From Paracoccaceae bacterium (GTDB lineage: Bacteria > Pseudomonadota > Alphaproteobacteria > Rhodobacterales > Rhodobacteraceae): 64,000 nucleotides of DNA. Location: assembly GCA_027486345.1 (NCBI GenBank), contig JAIXPH010000014.1, positions 1-64,000 on the forward strand, given 5' to 3'. Positions 18,571 to 29,968 of this stretch are shown piece by piece. Under the pieces are notes generated by a model. That model was not told the origin of the DNA, did not search any database, and was given only the letters and a program-made list of their open reading frames with translations. The position numbers and the translations under genes were made by a program. Position 1 is the stretch's first letter, and every line of letters begins with the position of its first letter.

Positions 18571-19908
18571 ATGCGTCTGTCCCGCTACTTCCTGCCCGTC
18601 CTCAAGGAAAACCCCGCCGAGGCGCAGATCGTCTCGCACCGCTACATGCTGCGCGCGGGCATGATCAAACAGCAGGCGGCGGGCATCTATTCCTGGCTGC
18701 CCTTGGGCTACCGCGTGTTGAAGCGGATCGAGGATATCGTGCATCAGGAACAGGTCCGCGCGGGCCACATCCCGCTTTTGATGCCCACCCTGCAACCGGC
18801 AGACCTGTGGCGCGAATCCGGACGCTATGACGATTACGGTCAGGAAATGCTGCGCATCACCGACCGCCAAAAGCGCGAGATGCTCTACGGGCCGACGAAT
18901 GAGGAGATGATCACCGACATCTTCCGGTCCCATGTGAACAGCTACAAGGACCTGCCGCTGACGCTCTATCACATCCAGTGGAAGTTCCGCGACGAAATGC
19001 GCCCCCGGTTCGGCGTGATGCGGGGCCGCGAGTTCCTGATGAAGGACGGCTACAACTTCGACATCGACCGCGATGCCGCGCTGCACGCCTATAACCGCCA
19101 CATGGTCAGCTACCTGCGCAGCTATGAACGCATGGGCCTGACCGCCATTCCGATGCGCGCGGCCTCTGGCCCCATCGGCGGCGACAACACCCACGAATTC
19201 CTCGTGCTGGCGCAAACCGGCGAGTCCGAAGTGTTCTACGATGACCGCGTGACCGCCCTGAAACTCGGCCAGCGCGACATCGACTATGATGACCGCACCC
19301 AGGTGGCCAAGGTCTGCGAGGAATTCACCACCCTCTACGCCCGCACCGACGAAACCCATGACGCGGGCGTGTTTGACACCATCCCCGAGGAACACCGCAA
19401 AGTGGGCCGCGGGATCGAAGTGGGGCAGATCTTCTACTTCGGCACCAAGTATTCCGAATCGATGGGGGCCTTGGTCGTCAACGACAAGGGCGAACGCGTT
19501 CCGGTCGAGATGGGCAGCCACGGCATCGGCGTCAGCCGCCTTTTGGGCGCGATCATCGAAGCCAGCCACGACGAAAAAGGCATCATCTGGCCCGAAGGTG
19601 TCACCCCCTTCCCGGTTGGTATCGTCAACCTGAAACAAGGCGACAGCGCTTGCGACGCGGCCTGCGCGGGCATCTACAAAGCCCTCGCCGCCAAGGGGCT
19701 TGAGGCGCTGTATGATGACCGCGACGAACGCGCAGGCGCGAAGTTTGCCACGATGGACCTGATCGGCCTGCCGTGGCGCATCACCGCCGGTCCGCGCGGT
19801 CTGGCCAACGGCGTGGTCGAGGTCACCTCGCGCCGCACCGGCGAGTCCGAGGAAATGTCGGTCGAAGCCGCCGTCGACCGCATTGCGCAAATCTACGCAG
19901 CCCATTGA
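18571..19908 (+). CDS. proS: Prolyl-tRNA synthetase (short form)
   Basis: [46 protein letters not shown]; class II motifs. Confidence 0.96.
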   Translation: MRLSRYFLPVLKENPAEAQIVSHRYMLRAGMIKQQAAGIYSWLPLGYRVLKRIEDIVHQEQVRAGHIPLLMPTLQPADLWRESGRYDDYGQEMLRITDRQKREMLYGPTNEEMITDIFRSHVNSYKDLPLTLYHIQWKFRDEMRPRFGVMRGREFLMKDGYNFDIDRDAALHAYNRHMVSYLRSYERMGLTAIPMRAASGPIGGDNTHEFLVLAQTGESEVFYDDRVTALKLGQRDIDYDDRTQVAKVCEEFTTLYARTDETHDAGVFDTIPEEHRKVGRGIEVGQIFYFGTKYSESMGALVVNDKGERVPVEMGSHGIGVSRLLGAIIEASHDEKGIIWPEGVTPFPVGIVNLKQGDSACDAACAGIYKALAAKGLEALYDDRDERAGAKFATMDLIGLPWRITAGPRGLANGVVEVTSRRTGESEEMSVEAAVDRIAQIYAAH

Positions 19909-19942
19909 CGGATCGGGCGCAGCCAACCCTGCGCCCCTCTCC

Positions 19943-20108
19943 TTTGCTCAAATATCCTCAGGGGGTGAATGGCCGCCCTTGCGGCCAGAGGGGGCGCGAG
20001 CGCCCCCTGTTTTTTTTGCGCCAGACACAATTGGAACGAAAGGGGGAGGCTCGCCTCCCCCTCGCGCGTGCCGCGCTCACCCCCTTGAGGATATTTCTGG
20101 ACAGCAAA
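19943..20108 (+). repeat. Composite intergenic repeat with imperfect terminal inverted repeats and internal hairpins
   Basis: tttgctcaaatatcctcagggggtga ... tcacccccttgaggatatttctggacagcaaa; internal ggccgcccttgcggcc, agggggcgcgagcgccccct, gggggaggctcgcctccccc. Confidence 0.8.
19989..20018 (+). terminator. Rho-independent terminator of proS
   Basis: AGGGGGCGC-GA-GCGCCCCCT followed by GTTTTTTTT. Confidence 0.88.
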
Positions 20109-20154
20109 TGAGGCATGGGGTTTCCTCCTGTCACAGGGAAGAGGGGCGAAAAAC

Positions 20155-20808
20155 ATGGCACAGGCATTGATCACATGGGGCGGCTGGTCCGGGCATGAGC
20201 CCGAAAAGGTGGCAAACCTTTTCGCCGGTTGGCTGCGTGAGGCGGGGGTGGGTGTCACCCTCACCGATACATTGGCCTGCTTTGATGATCCGGCGGCGCT
20301 CGCGGCGGTGGATCTGATTGTACCGGTCTGGACCATGTCCGAAATTGCCAAGGAACAGGCGATCAACGTCGCGGCGGCGGTGGCGGCGGGCACGGGTCTG
20401 GCCGGATGCCATGGCGGGATGTGCGACTCGTTCCGCGCCAATGTCGATTGGCAATTTCTGACGGGGGCGCAATGGGTTGCGCATCCGGGCAATGACGGGG
20501 TGGAGTATCGGGTGCGCGTCACCTCAGACCACGAAACCGTCGCGGGCCTGCCGGATTTCGATGTGAAGTCCGAGCAGTATTACCTGCATGTCGATCCGGC
20601 GGTGAAGGTCCATGCCGTCTGCGATTTCCCGGTGGTCGAGGGACCGCACACGGTGAATGGCCCGGTCGCCATGCCGGTCGTGTTCACCAAGGGCTGGGGT
20701 CAGGGGCGGGTCTATTACAACGCACTCGGCCATCAGGCCAATGTGATAGACCACGGCGTGCCCGCGCAGATGCTCAAGCGCGGCCTGCTTTGGGCGATGC
20801 GGCGCTGA
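20155..20808 (+). CDS. ThuA domain-containing protein
   Basis: MAQALITWGGWSGHEPEKVANLF...GPHTVNGPVAMPVVFTKGWGQGRVYYNALGH. Confidence 0.85.
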   Translation: MAQALITWGGWSGHEPEKVANLFAGWLREAGVGVTLTDTLACFDDPAALAAVDLIVPVWTMSEIAKEQAINVAAAVAAGTGLAGCHGGMCDSFRANVDWQFLTGAQWVAHPGNDGVEYRVRVTSDHETVAGLPDFDVKSEQYYLHVDPAVKVHAVCDFPVVEGPHTVNGPVAMPVVFTKGWGQGRVYYNALGHQANVIDHGVPAQMLKRGLLWAMRR

Positions 20809-20887
20809 CGTCACGTCAGACAAGGGCAGCGGGCGTTGACAGCCGTGGCAGGGGGCGCATGCTTTTGCGCAGCCACCCGGAGAGTCC

Positions 20888-21553
20888 ATGTCCCTGCCCG
20901 ACCACCACCCCCGCCTGACCAAACGCCCCTTCTCGACCGGGGAGCTTTTGGCCGATGGCATCGTGCACACGCTGGCGCTTCTGGCGGGGGTGATCGCCTT
21001 TTCGTTGCTCTTGGGCCATGTGCTGGAGCGGGCGGAATTCGGGCTTTTCGCGGCGTTGGCGGTCTATGCGGCGGGATATTTCCTGATGTTCGGCTTTTCG
21101 CTGGCCTATAACATGACGCCGCCCTCGGGCCTGAAATGGCTGCTGCGGCGGTTCGATCATTCGGCGATTTATGTCATGATCGCAGGGACTTATACGGCGA
21201 TAGTCGTACAATTCGACCAACCGCTTTGGGCCTGGGCTTTGGGGATCACCGTCTGGTTCGGCGCGGTGCTGGGGGTTGTGGTCAAGGTGGTGCTGCCGGG
21301 ACGCTATGACCGGCTGAGCCTGATTGCCTATATCGCGCTGGGTTGGGTCGGTGTGTTGGCCATCGGGCCTGCCAGTGCCTCTCTGCCGGGGGTGTCGCTT
21401 TGGCTGATCGTGGCGGGCGGCCTGACCTATGTGGCGGGCGTGGCGTTTTACAAATGGCATGCCCTGCGTTTTCACAACGCCATCTGGCACCTTTTCGTCG
21501 CCATCGCGGCGGGTCTGCACTTTGCCGCCGTGGCGTTGGCCGTCGCCCAATAG
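20888..21553 (+). CDS. Hemolysin III/PAQR family membrane protein
   Basis: LADGIVHTLALLAGVIA, FDHSAIYVMIAGTYT, FYKWHALRFHNAIWHLFV. Confidence 0.9.
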   Translation: MSLPDHHPRLTKRPFSTGELLADGIVHTLALLAGVIAFSLLLGHVLERAEFGLFAALAVYAAGYFLMFGFSLAYNMTPPSGLKWLLRRFDHSAIYVMIAGTYTAIVVQFDQPLWAWALGITVWFGAVLGVVVKVVLPGRYDRLSLIAYIALGWVGVLAIGPASASLPGVSLWLIVAGGLTYVAGVAFYKWHALRFHNAIWHLFVAIAAGLHFAAVALAVAQ

Positions 21554-21655
21554 TCACCCCGCCACACGCCGATCTGATCGTCCCGGCGCGGGCCTTGCCT
21601 TGACGTTGGCGGACGCAGCCGACACTGTCGCGCCGCAATCACTGCGAGCGTTCCC

Positions 21656-22942
21656 ATGCCCACCCCCCGCCCCTTTTCCCGCTACGAATGGCTGATCGCC
21701 TGGCGCTATCTGCGCGCGCGGCGGTCCGAAGGGGGCGTGTCGGTCATGACATGGATCAGCTTGATTGGTATCACGCTGGCGGTCTTTGCGCTGATCGTCA
21801 CGATGTCGGTGCGGGCCGGGTTCCGGGCGGAATTCGTCTCAACCCTTTTGGGGGCCAATGCCCATGTCACGGTCTACACGGGCGGGGATCTGGACCCCGC
21901 CACGGGCCGGGTCGTTCGGGGCATGGCCGATTTTGACGCGATGGCAGAGCGTATCCGTGCCGTGCCGGGGGTGACCCGCGCCGCGCCCGTGGTGCGCGGT
22001 CAGGTGATGCTGACCGCCAATGGCCGCAATTCTGGGGCCGAGGTGTATGGCATCCGCGCCGCCGATTACGCGGCCATCCCTGCGATCACGGATGGAGAGG
22101 GCGATCAGGGCGACCCCGCAGCCTTTGATGGTGGCGTTGCCATCGGCCTTGGGGTGGCGCGTGAACTGGGTCTGGCCGTGGGCGACAAGCTGCGCATGAT
22201 CTCACCCGATGGCACGAAGACGGCACTAGGCACCTCGCCCCGCGTCAATGCCTATACGGTCACGCATATCTTCACCACCGGCAGCCCCGACATCGACCGC
22301 CTGCGCGTCTATCTGCCCTTCACAGAGGCGCAGTCCTATTTCAACCGCGAAGGCCGCGCGGATGAGATCGAGGTGACCGTCGAACGCCCGCAAAACATCG
22401 AGGACTACGCCCAGCCGTTGTTGCAGGCGGGCGGACCGCAGGCGATGGTCTGGACGTGGCAGGACTCCGCGGGCAGCTATCTGCGCGCCCTGACGGTCGA
22501 GGACAACATGATGTTCATCCTGATGTCGATCCTCGTGCTGATCGCGGCGATGAACATCATCTCGGGCCTTGTGATGCTGGTGAAGAACAAGGGCCGCGAC
22601 ATCGGCATCCTGCGCACCATGGGCCTGACCGAAGGCGCGGTGCTGCGGGTGTTCTTCCTCTGCGGGGCGACCACGGGGATATTGGGGACCTTGGGCGGAC
22701 TCGTTCTCGGGTCCGTGTTCTCGATCTACTTTACGCCGATTTTCAACGCTGTGAATTTCCTTGCCGGCGGCGGTGTTTGGGACCCGGAGGTGCGGCCGAT
22801 CTACACCCTGACCGCGCAGTTGCAGTGGCGCGATGTGGTGGCCGCGGCGGGGTTGTCGCTGTTCCTGTCCTTCGTCGTGACGATCTTTCCGGCCCGCCGC
22901 GCCGCCCGCATGAACCCGGTGGAGGCCTTGCGCTATGAGTGA
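21656..22942 (+). CDS. lolC: Lipoprotein-releasing ABC transporter permease LolC/E
   Basis: [34 protein letters not shown]-terminal [18 protein letters not shown]. Confidence 0.92.
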   Translation: MPTPRPFSRYEWLIAWRYLRARRSEGGVSVMTWISLIGITLAVFALIVTMSVRAGFRAEFVSTLLGANAHVTVYTGGDLDPATGRVVRGMADFDAMAERIRAVPGVTRAAPVVRGQVMLTANGRNSGAEVYGIRAADYAAIPAITDGEGDQGDPAAFDGGVAIGLGVARELGLAVGDKLRMISPDGTKTALGTSPRVNAYTVTHIFTTGSPDIDRLRVYLPFTEAQSYFNREGRADEIEVTVERPQNIEDYAQPLLQAGGPQAMVWTWQDSAGSYLRALTVEDNMMFILMSILVLIAAMNIISGLVMLVKNKGRDIGILRTMGLTEGAVLRVFFLCGATTGILGTLGGLVLGSVFSIYFTPIFNAVNFLAGGGVWDPEVRPIYTLTAQLQWRDVVAAAGLSLFLSFVVTIFPARRAARMNPVEALRYE

Positions 22943-23612
22943 CACGCTGGTCTTGCAGGGCCTGACCAAGACCTACAACCGCGGCCGCCCCACCGAGGTG
23001 GCGGTGCTGCGCGGCGTCGATCTGACACTGGCGCGCGGCGAGGTCGTGGCCTTGGTCGCGCCCTCAGGGGCGGGAAAATCGACGCTGCTGCACATCGCGG
23101 GACTGTTGGACAGCCCCGATGACGGTCAGGTCAGCATCGCCGGACAGGATATGACCGGCCTGCCCGATGACCGCCGCACGGCGGCCCGGCGCGAAAAGGT
23201 GGGATTCGTCTACCAGTTCCACCATCTGCTGCCCGAGTTTTCGGCGCTGGAAAACATCGTCCTGCCGCAACTGGCCAATGGCACGCCCAAGGCCAAGGCG
23301 GAGGCGCGGGCGCGGGACCTGCTGGCCCGTGTCGGCGTGGCGGATCGTGCCGACCATCGCCCGGCTGAACTGTCTGGCGGCCAGCAACAGCGCGTGGCCT
23401 TTTGCCGGGGGCTGGCCAATGCGCCCGACCTGCTGCTGGCGGATGAGCCGACCGGGAACCTTGACCCGGCCAATGCCGAACAGGTCTTTGCCGCGCTGAT
23501 GGCGCTGGTGCGCGAAACCGGGCTTTCGGCGCTGATCGCGACGCATAACATGGAGCTGGCCGCGCGGATGGACCGCATCGTGCGGCTGGATCAGGGGCGC
23601 GTTGTCACCTGA
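22935..23612 (+). CDS. lolD: Lipoprotein-releasing ABC transporter ATPase LolD
   Basis: Walker [40 protein letters not shown]. Confidence 0.93.
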   Translation: MSDTLVLQGLTKTYNRGRPTEVAVLRGVDLTLARGEVVALVAPSGAGKSTLLHIAGLLDSPDDGQVSIAGQDMTGLPDDRRTAARREKVGFVYQFHHLLPEFSALENIVLPQLANGTPKAKAEARARDLLARVGVADRADHRPAELSGGQQQRVAFCRGLANAPDLLLADEPTGNLDPANAEQVFAALMALVRETGLSALIATHNMELAARMDRIVRLDQGRVVT

Positions 23613-23706
23613 ACCCGGCAGGAAAATCCTGCACCACATGCAATTGATTGCGCGCCACCGCGCTTCGTGATTCACTAAGGTAAATGAAGCTTTGCCGGAG
23701 GCCCCG

Positions 23707-24123
23707 ATGCAATCCGCATTCCTCTATCCCCTTGGTGTCATTGCCGCATTCGGACTCGCCGCCTGTGTGGCCACCCAAACCGCCGAACCCGGGCCGACCG
23801 GGGCGCAGGACTTCGCCGATTACTGCGCGGGCTGTCACGGGGCCAAGGGTCTGGGCGACGGTCCGGATGCTGCCGGTTTGGCCACCAAACCCGCGAACCT
23901 GACCCAACTCACGGCCAAGAATGGCGGCCATTTCCCCGCGACAGGAACAATGGCGCAGATCTGGGGCTATACGGGGGGCAAGGGTGACCGCGTCATGCCG
24001 GAATTCGCCCCCCTTCTGGACGGGGAGACCGTGCCCTATGACGGGGGCGACGGCATCCTGACCCCCACGCCGATCCGGCTGGCGCAACTGTCGGACTATG
24101 TGAAATCCTTGCAGGCCGAGTGA
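23707..24123 (+). CDS. c-type cytochrome, predicted lipoprotein
   Basis: Lipobox-like GLAAC; CAGCH heme motif; downstream Met ligand region. Confidence 0.85.
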   Translation: MQSAFLYPLGVIAAFGLAACVATQTAEPGPTGAQDFADYCAGCHGAKGLGDGPDAAGLATKPANLTQLTAKNGGHFPATGTMAQIWGYTGGKGDRVMPEFAPLLDGETVPYDGGDGILTPTPIRLAQLSDYVKSLQAE

Positions 24124-24235
24124 CCGCCCCGACAGGCGCCAACTGGCCAGCGGGAACCGACTTGTGCGGGACCGCCCCCTTGCACAAGACCCCGTGACGG
24201 GCAATATCCTCGTCACCTGACCCGGAGGCGTGACG

Positions 24236-25318
24236 ATGGCCCTGCCCGTGCGGCAACAGCTTGTATCCTGGGGCATCGCAGCCGTGGTGTTCCTGCTTTT
24301 GCTTTGGCTCTTGGGCAATGTGCTGCTGCCCTTCCTGGTCGGCGGGGCGATTGCCTATTTCCTTGATCCGGTCGCCGACCGGCTGGAGCGCGCGGGTCTG
24401 TCCCGTGTGGGCGCGACGGCGACGATCTCGCTCATCGCGCTCGTCCTGGCGGTTTTGCTGGTACTGGCGGTGATCCCGACGCTGGTGCAGCAAATGACCG
24501 GCCTGATCAACGCGGCACCCGAAATCGCGGCCAAACTGCAAGCCTTTCTGGTAGAGCGGTTCCCCGAGTTGACCGACAGCACCTCGGTCGTGCGCCAGAC
24601 CTTGGCGCAGATCGCGGCGGGCATTCAGGCCAAGGGCGGGCAACTAGCGGAAACGCTGCTGACCTCGGCCATGAGCCTTGTGTCGGCGCTGGTCTTCATC
24701 GTCGTGGTGCCGGTGGTGGCGTTCTACATGCTGCTTGATTGGGACCACATGGTGGCCCGCATCGACAGCCTGCTGCCGCGCGACCATGCCCCGGTGATCC
24801 GCCGTCTGGGGGTCGAGATCAACGAGGTGCTGGCTGGATTCGTGCGCGGGCAACTGTCGGTCTGCCTGATCCTTGGCATCTATTACTCGGTGGCGTTGAT
24901 GTTCGCCGGATTGCAATTCGGGCTGGTCGTGGGGGCCATCGCCGGGGCCATCACCTTTATCCCCTATGTCGGGGCCATCGTCGGCGGCATCCTTGCCATC
25001 GGTCTGGCGCTGTTCCAGTTCTGGGGCGATTGGCTGTCCATCGGCATCATCGCCGCCATCTTCGCCGCCGGTCAGTTCATCGAAGGCAACATCCTGACGC
25101 CGAAACTGGTGGGCGGGTCGGTTGGTCTGCATCCGATCTGGCTCTTGTTCGCCCTGTCGGCCTTCGGGTCGCTGTTCGGCTTTGTCGGGATGCTGGTCGC
25201 CGTGCCGGTGGCCGCCGCAATCGGCGTGTTCGTGCGCTTCGGCATCGCGCGCTATCAGTCCAGCCTGCTCTATCGTGGCGTCGCCGGGCGGCTGGAAGAC
25301 CGTGATCCGACCGAATGA
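24236..25318 (+). CDS. AI-2E family transporter
   Basis: PerM/AI-2E-like; FIPYVGAIVGGILAI; EGNILTPKLVGGSVGLHPIWLLFAL. Confidence 0.9.
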   Translation: MALPVRQQLVSWGIAAVVFLLLLWLLGNVLLPFLVGGAIAYFLDPVADRLERAGLSRVGATATISLIALVLAVLLVLAVIPTLVQQMTGLINAAPEIAAKLQAFLVERFPELTDSTSVVRQTLAQIAAGIQAKGGQLAETLLTSAMSLVSALVFIVVVPVVAFYMLLDWDHMVARIDSLLPRDHAPVIRRLGVEINEVLAGFVRGQLSVCLILGIYYSVALMFAGLQFGLVVGAIAGAITFIPYVGAIVGGILAIGLALFQFWGDWLSIGIIAAIFAAGQFIEGNILTPKLVGGSVGLHPIWLLFALSAFGSLFGFVGMLVAVPVAAAIGVFVRFGIARYQSSLLYRGVAGRLEDRDPTE

Positions 25319-25992
25319 CCCGCCAACTCGCCTTTGACCTGCCGGGGCGTGAACAGTTCCGGCGTGAGGATTTCTTCATCTCGCCCGCCAATGCCATCGC
25401 GCTGGCGGCGGTCGAGGATTGGCGCGGCTGGCCGGGGGGAAAGATGCTGCTGGTCGGGCCATCGGGTGCGGGCAAGACCCATCTGGCGCGGATGTGGGCG
25501 GCCGAGTCGGGGGCGGCCGTCGTGGCCGGGGCCGATCTGTCCGCCGCAGACCTGCCCGCGCTGTCGGCCCATGGCGCCGTGGCCGTCGAGGATGCCGAGG
25601 CTGTCGCAGGCCAGCGCGCGCATGAGGCCGCGTTCTTCCACTTGCACAATCTGGTCACACAGGCGGGACATCTCTTGGTCACCGCCGCCCGCCCACCACG
25701 CGACTGGGGCCTGACCCTGCCCGATCTTGCCAGTCGGTTGCAGGCCGCCCCCCTGACCCGGCTGGACCCGCCCGATGACCCACTCTTGTCGGCGGTGCTG
25801 ATCAAGCTGTTCTCGGATCGCCAGATCGCCGTGCCGCCCGCGCTGATCCCCTATCTGGTGCAGCGGATGGAACGCTCCATCGCCGCCGCGCGGGCGCTTG
25901 TCGCGGCGCTGGATGCCCGGTCGCTGGCCTTGGGCAAACCCATCAGCCGCCAGATGGCGGCAGAGGTGCTGGACGCTGACAACCGGGCGTGA
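25315..25992 (+). CDS. hdaA: HdaA/DnaA-like AAA+ regulator of replication initiation
   Basis: RQLAFDLPGREQFRREDFFISPAN; Walker A GPSGAGKTHLARMWA; adjacent to ppk. Confidence 0.82.
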   Translation: MTRQLAFDLPGREQFRREDFFISPANAIALAAVEDWRGWPGGKMLLVGPSGAGKTHLARMWAAESGAAVVAGADLSAADLPALSAHGAVAVEDAEAVAGQRAHEAAFFHLHNLVTQAGHLLVTAARPPRDWGLTLPDLASRLQAAPLTRLDPPDDPLLSAVLIKLFSDRQIAVPPALIPYLVQRMERSIAAARALVAALDARSLALGKPISRQMAAEVLDADNRA

Positions 25993-26037
25993 TGAAGTGA
26001 CACGGAACTGTCACATCTTGCGGATACTGCGCCACAG

Positions 26038-28236
26038 ATGACACAAGCAGACTTCCTGAAATCCGCCTTCCCCGCCCCCGTCACCTTGCCCGAAGCAGAG
26101 CGCACGGGACCGCGCCGGTTTTTCAATCGCGAGATGTCGTGGCTGGCCTTCAACTGGCGTGTGCTGGAAGAGGCGTCCAATCCCGCCGTGCCCCTGCTGG
26201 AACGGCTGCGCTTTTTGTCGATCTCTGCCACCAACCTTGACGAATTCTACACCGTCCGCGTCGCCGGCCTGCGCGCATTGGCCCGCAACGGCAACGGCAC
26301 CCTGTCCGAGGATGGCCGCACCCCGGCGGATCAACTGGTGCTGATCCACGCCGATGCGCGCCGCCTGATGCAGACCCAGCAATCGGTGTTCAACAAGCTG
26401 CGGCGTGAGATGGAGGGTCAGGGGATCACGCTGCTGACCCGGTCCAAGCTGACGATGCGCGACCTGAAACATCTGGAACAGCACTTCGTGAACAAGGTGT
26501 TCCCGGTGCTGTCGCCTTTGGCCATCGATCCCGCGCACCCCTTCCCTTTCATCCCCAACACCGGCTTTTCCCTGGCGCTGGAACTGGAGCGGGAAACCGA
26601 TCACCGCACGCTCAAGGCGCTGCTGCCCATCCCGCAACAGATCGCTCGCTTCGTGGCGCTGCCCGGCAAACCCGGCGAGCATCGCTTTCTGCCGCTGGAA
26701 GAACTGCTGCTGTTGCATCTGGACATGCTATTTCCCGGCTACACCGACCGGGGGCATTGCATCTTTCGCGTCCTGCGCGACAGCGACCTTGAAGTCGAGG
26801 ATGAGGCCGAAGATCTGGTGCGCGAATTCGAGACCGCGCTGAAACGGCGCAGGCGCGGCGAGGTGATCCGCCTGAAACTCTCGGCCGGGGCCCCGCCTGA
26901 CCTGCGCGCGCTGATCATGGATGAACTCGGCGCGACCGAGGATATGGTCGTCGAGGTGCGGGGGCTCTTGGGTGTTGCCGACCTGAAGGAACTGGTGTTG
27001 TCGGCGCGGCCAGACCTCTTGTGGCCCCCCTTCACCCCCCGTGTCCCCGAACGGGTGCAGGATCACGATGGTGATCTGTTTGCCGCGATCCGGCAAAAGG
27101 ACATCCTGCTGCACCACCCCTATGAGACCTTTGATCTGGTGATCCGGTTTCTGGAACAGGCGGCGCGCGACCCGAATGTGCTGGCGATCAAGCAGACGCT
27201 CTACCGCACCTCATGGGACAGCCCCATCGTATCTGCACTGTGCGAGGCGGCAGAGGCCGGGAAATCCGTGACGGCCTTGGTCGAGTTGAAAGCCCGCTTC
27301 GACGAAGCTGCCAACATCCGCCAGTCCCGGCGGCTGGAACGCGCGGGCGCGCAGGTGGTTTACGGCTTCATGCACCTGAAAACTCATGCCAAGATCAGCA
27401 CGGTCGTCCGGCGCGAAGGCGACAATCTGGTCACCTACACCCATTACGGCACCGGCAATTACCACCCGATCACCGCGCGGATTTACACCGACCTGTCCTT
27501 CTTCACCTGTGACGCGGCACTGGGGCGCGATGCCACCAAGGTGTTCAACTACCTGTCGGGCTATGTGCAGCCAGAGGGGCTCGAAAACCTCGCCATCTCG
27601 CCCATCACCCTCAAGCCCCGGCTTATCGAGTTGATCGCGGCAGAGGCGGCGCATGCCCGCGCCGGACGGCCTGCCGAAATCTGGGCCAAGATGAACAGCC
27701 TGACCGACCCCGAGGTGATCGACGCGCTTTATGCGGCCTCCCGCGCCGGGGTGCGGATCAGCCTTGTGATCCGGGGCATCTGCGGCGTGCGTCCCGGCGT
27801 GAAGGGGCTGTCGGAAAACATCCGCGTCAAATCCATCGTCGGGCGGTTTCTGGAACATTCCCGCATCGTCTGCTTCGGCAATGGTCAGGGCCTGCCGTCG
27901 CAACAGGCGCGGGTGTTCCTGTCCTCGGCCGACTGGATGGGCCGCAACCTGACCCGCCGGGTAGAAACGCTGGTCGAGGTGAAGAACCCAACGGTGAAGG
28001 CCCAGATCGAAGGCCAGATCATGGCCGCCAATCTGGCCGATGAGGCGCAAAGCTGGGTGCTGAGCCCCGATGGCCGCTATGCCCGCGAACTGGCCCCCAA
28101 GGATGGGGTGCTGTTCGCCTGTCACCGCTTCTTCATGGACAATCCCTCGCTCTCCGGTCGGGGCACGGCAGGGGCAAAGGACGTGCCGCGTCTGGCGCGT
28201 TTGCAAGACGAAGGGGCGGTGGACGAAGGCCGTTGA
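26038..28236 (+). CDS. ppk: Polyphosphate kinase
   Basis: [40 protein letters not shown]. Confidence 0.95.
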   Translation: MTQADFLKSAFPAPVTLPEAERTGPRRFFNREMSWLAFNWRVLEEASNPAVPLLERLRFLSISATNLDEFYTVRVAGLRALARNGNGTLSEDGRTPADQLVLIHADARRLMQTQQSVFNKLRREMEGQGITLLTRSKLTMRDLKHLEQHFVNKVFPVLSPLAIDPAHPFPFIPNTGFSLALELERETDHRTLKALLPIPQQIARFVALPGKPGEHRFLPLEELLLLHLDMLFPGYTDRGHCIFRVLRDSDLEVEDEAEDLVREFETALKRRRRGEVIRLKLSAGAPPDLRALIMDELGATEDMVVEVRGLLGVADLKELVLSARPDLLWPPFTPRVPERVQDHDGDLFAAIRQKDILLHHPYETFDLVIRFLEQAARDPNVLAIKQTLYRTSWDSPIVSALCEAAEAGKSVTALVELKARFDEAANIRQSRRLERAGAQVVYGFMHLKTHAKISTVVRREGDNLVTYTHYGTGNYHPITARIYTDLSFFTCDAALGRDATKVFNYLSGYVQPEGLENLAISPITLKPRLIELIAAEAAHARAGRPAEIWAKMNSLTDPEVIDALYAASRAGVRISLVIRGICGVRPGVKGLSENIRVKSIVGRFLEHSRIVCFGNGQGLPSQQARVFLSSADWMGRNLTRRVETLVEVKNPTVKAQIEGQIMAANLADEAQSWVLSPDGRYARELAPKDGVLFACHRFFMDNPSLSGRGTAGAKDVPRLARLQDEGAVDEGR

Positions 28237-28241
28237 GCCGC

Positions 28242-28286
28242 GCAAATTTCTTCGAAGAAATTTGCAAATTCGTTCGAACGAATTTG
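28242..28286. repeat. Double palindrome with TTCGAA core, copy 2 (ppk/ppx intergenic)
   Basis: GCAAATTTCTTCGAAGAAATTTGC then CAAATTCGTTCGAACGAATTTG. Confidence 0.88.
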
Positions 28287-28414
28287 GCGCGACTTGAAAG
28301 CATCGGTTTCGTTTTCAAGCACTTGGTTCCCGCTTCGACGTGTTTTCAGTCACGAATCCTTGACCCTGCCCCCCCGTCGCGCCAGTTTCCCCGCGCAAGA
28401 GGAAGGACACTGCC

Positions 28415-29968
28415 ATGTCTGCCGACACCACCATTTCCACCCAGGATGAAGATTGGGGCCCGTTCGGCCGTCCGCTGTTTGATGATCCTTCGGCCCGCGC
28501 GCTCAGCCGGGTGGGCGTGGTGGACGTGGGGTCGAACTCTGTCCGCATGGTGGTGTTTGACGGCGCGGCGCGCAGCCCTGCCTATTTCTTCAACGAAAAG
28601 ATCATGTGCGGTCTGGGCAAGGGACTGGCCGAGACCGGCCGCCTGAACCCCGAAGGTCGCATCCGTGCACTGGCGGCGTTGAAGCGCTTCGCCCTGCTGG
28701 CCGAAGGCATGGGCACCGGCCCGCTGACCGTTGTCGCCACCGCCGCGACGCGCGAGGCGGCGGATGGCCCGGAGTTTCAGGCCGAGGTCCTGCGCGAAAC
28801 CGGGTTGAAGCTCTGGGTCATCGATGGTGACGAAGAGGCGCGGCTGTCGGCCCAAGGGGTGCTTCTGGGCTGGCCGGACGCCAAGGGCGTGGTCTGCGAC
28901 ATCGGCGGCAACTCCATGGAACTGGCGCGGATCGGCGATGGCAAGGTGGGCAAGCGGGTCTCGACCCCGCTCGGCCCGTTCCGGTTGCAACAAATCGAAG
29001 GCGGGGCGTCAAAACGCAAGGCGGTGATCGACCGGGTGTTGCGCAAGGCGCTGACCGACATCCAGACCAAGGGCGAGCGCATCTATCTGGTGGGCGGATC
29101 GTGGCGGGTGATCGCGCGTCTGGACATGGAACGCCGCAACTATCCGCTGACCGTGCTGCACGAATACCGCATGACGCCGCAGGGGCTGATGGACACGCTG
29201 GATTGGCTGGCCGGGTCCGATCTGGCCGTCCTGCGCGCGCGCACCGGCACCTCGGTTGAGCGGATGGAACTGGTGCCGCTGGCCTGTGAGGTGCTGCGCG
29301 AGATTGTGCGCGTGCTGGAACCCTCGGAAATCGACGTCTCTGCCTATGGCATCCGCGAGGGGCTGCTGTATGAGCAGATGCCCGAAAAACTGCGCGCCCG
29401 TGATCCCTTGATCGAGGCCGCGCGGATGGCGGAACTGACCTCGGCCCGGATTCCCGGCTTTGGCAAGAAGCTGTATGACTTCATCCTGCCCTTGTTCAAA
29501 TCCGCCGACCACGAACGCCTGCGCCTGATCAAGGCCGCATGTTTGCTGCATGACACCACTTGGCGCGCGCACCCCGATTACCGGGCCGAGGTCTGTTTTG
29601 ACAACGCCACCCGCGCCAACCTTGGCGGGCTTGACCATCAGGGGCGGGTGTTTCTGGGTCTGTCGCTGCTGCACCGCTACAAGAACAGCCGCAGCGGATC
29701 GCGGCTGGAGCCCCTGTTCCGCCTTTTGACCGAAGACCAGATGCAAGAGGCAGAGGTCTTGGGGAAAGCCATGCGTTTTGGCGCGATGTTTTCCATCGCC
29801 GACCCTGCCGAGGCCGGGGCCTTGCGCTGGCAACCCAAGAAGCGCGTGCTGGAACTCGCGCTCACCGACCGGGGCCACGCCCTGTTCGGCGAGGTGGCGC
29901 AGGCACGGTTCGCCTCCTTGGCGCTGTCGCTGAAGGCCAGCACGAAGATCGTCGCGAAGGCCGCGTGA
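28415..29968 (+). CDS. ppx: Exopolyphosphatase Ppx/GppA family
   Basis: VVDVGSNSVRMVVFDG; IGGNSMELARI. Confidence 0.92.
   Translation: MSADTTISTQDEDWGPFGRPLFDDPSARALSRVGVVDVGSNSVRMVVFDGAARSPAYFFNEKIMCGLGKGLAETGRLNPEGRIRALAALKRFALLAEGMGTGPLTVVATAATREAADGPEFQAEVLRETGLKLWVIDGDEEARLSAQGVLLGWPDAKGVVCDIGGNSMELARIGDGKVGKRVSTPLGPFRLQQIEGGASKRKAVIDRVLRKALTDIQTKGERIYLVGGSWRVIARLDMERRNYPLTVLHEYRMTPQGLMDTLDWLAGSDLAVLRARTGTSVERMELVPLACEVLREIVRVLEPSEIDVSAYGIREGLLYEQMPEKLRARDPLIEAARMAELTSARIPGFGKKLYDFILPLFKSADHERLRLIKAACLLHDTTWRAHPDYRAEVCFDNATRANLGGLDHQGRVFLGLSLLHRYKNSRSGSRLEPLFRLLTEDQMQEAEVLGKAMRFGAMFSIADPAEAGALRWQPKKRVLELALTDRGHALFGEVAQARFASLALSLKASTKIVAKAA

Noticed and set aside
20805-20819. CTGACGTCACGTCAG palindrome at the ThuA gene stop codon
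   Set aside because: Single short palindrome overlapping the stop codon with no second copy or known regulator; may be chance
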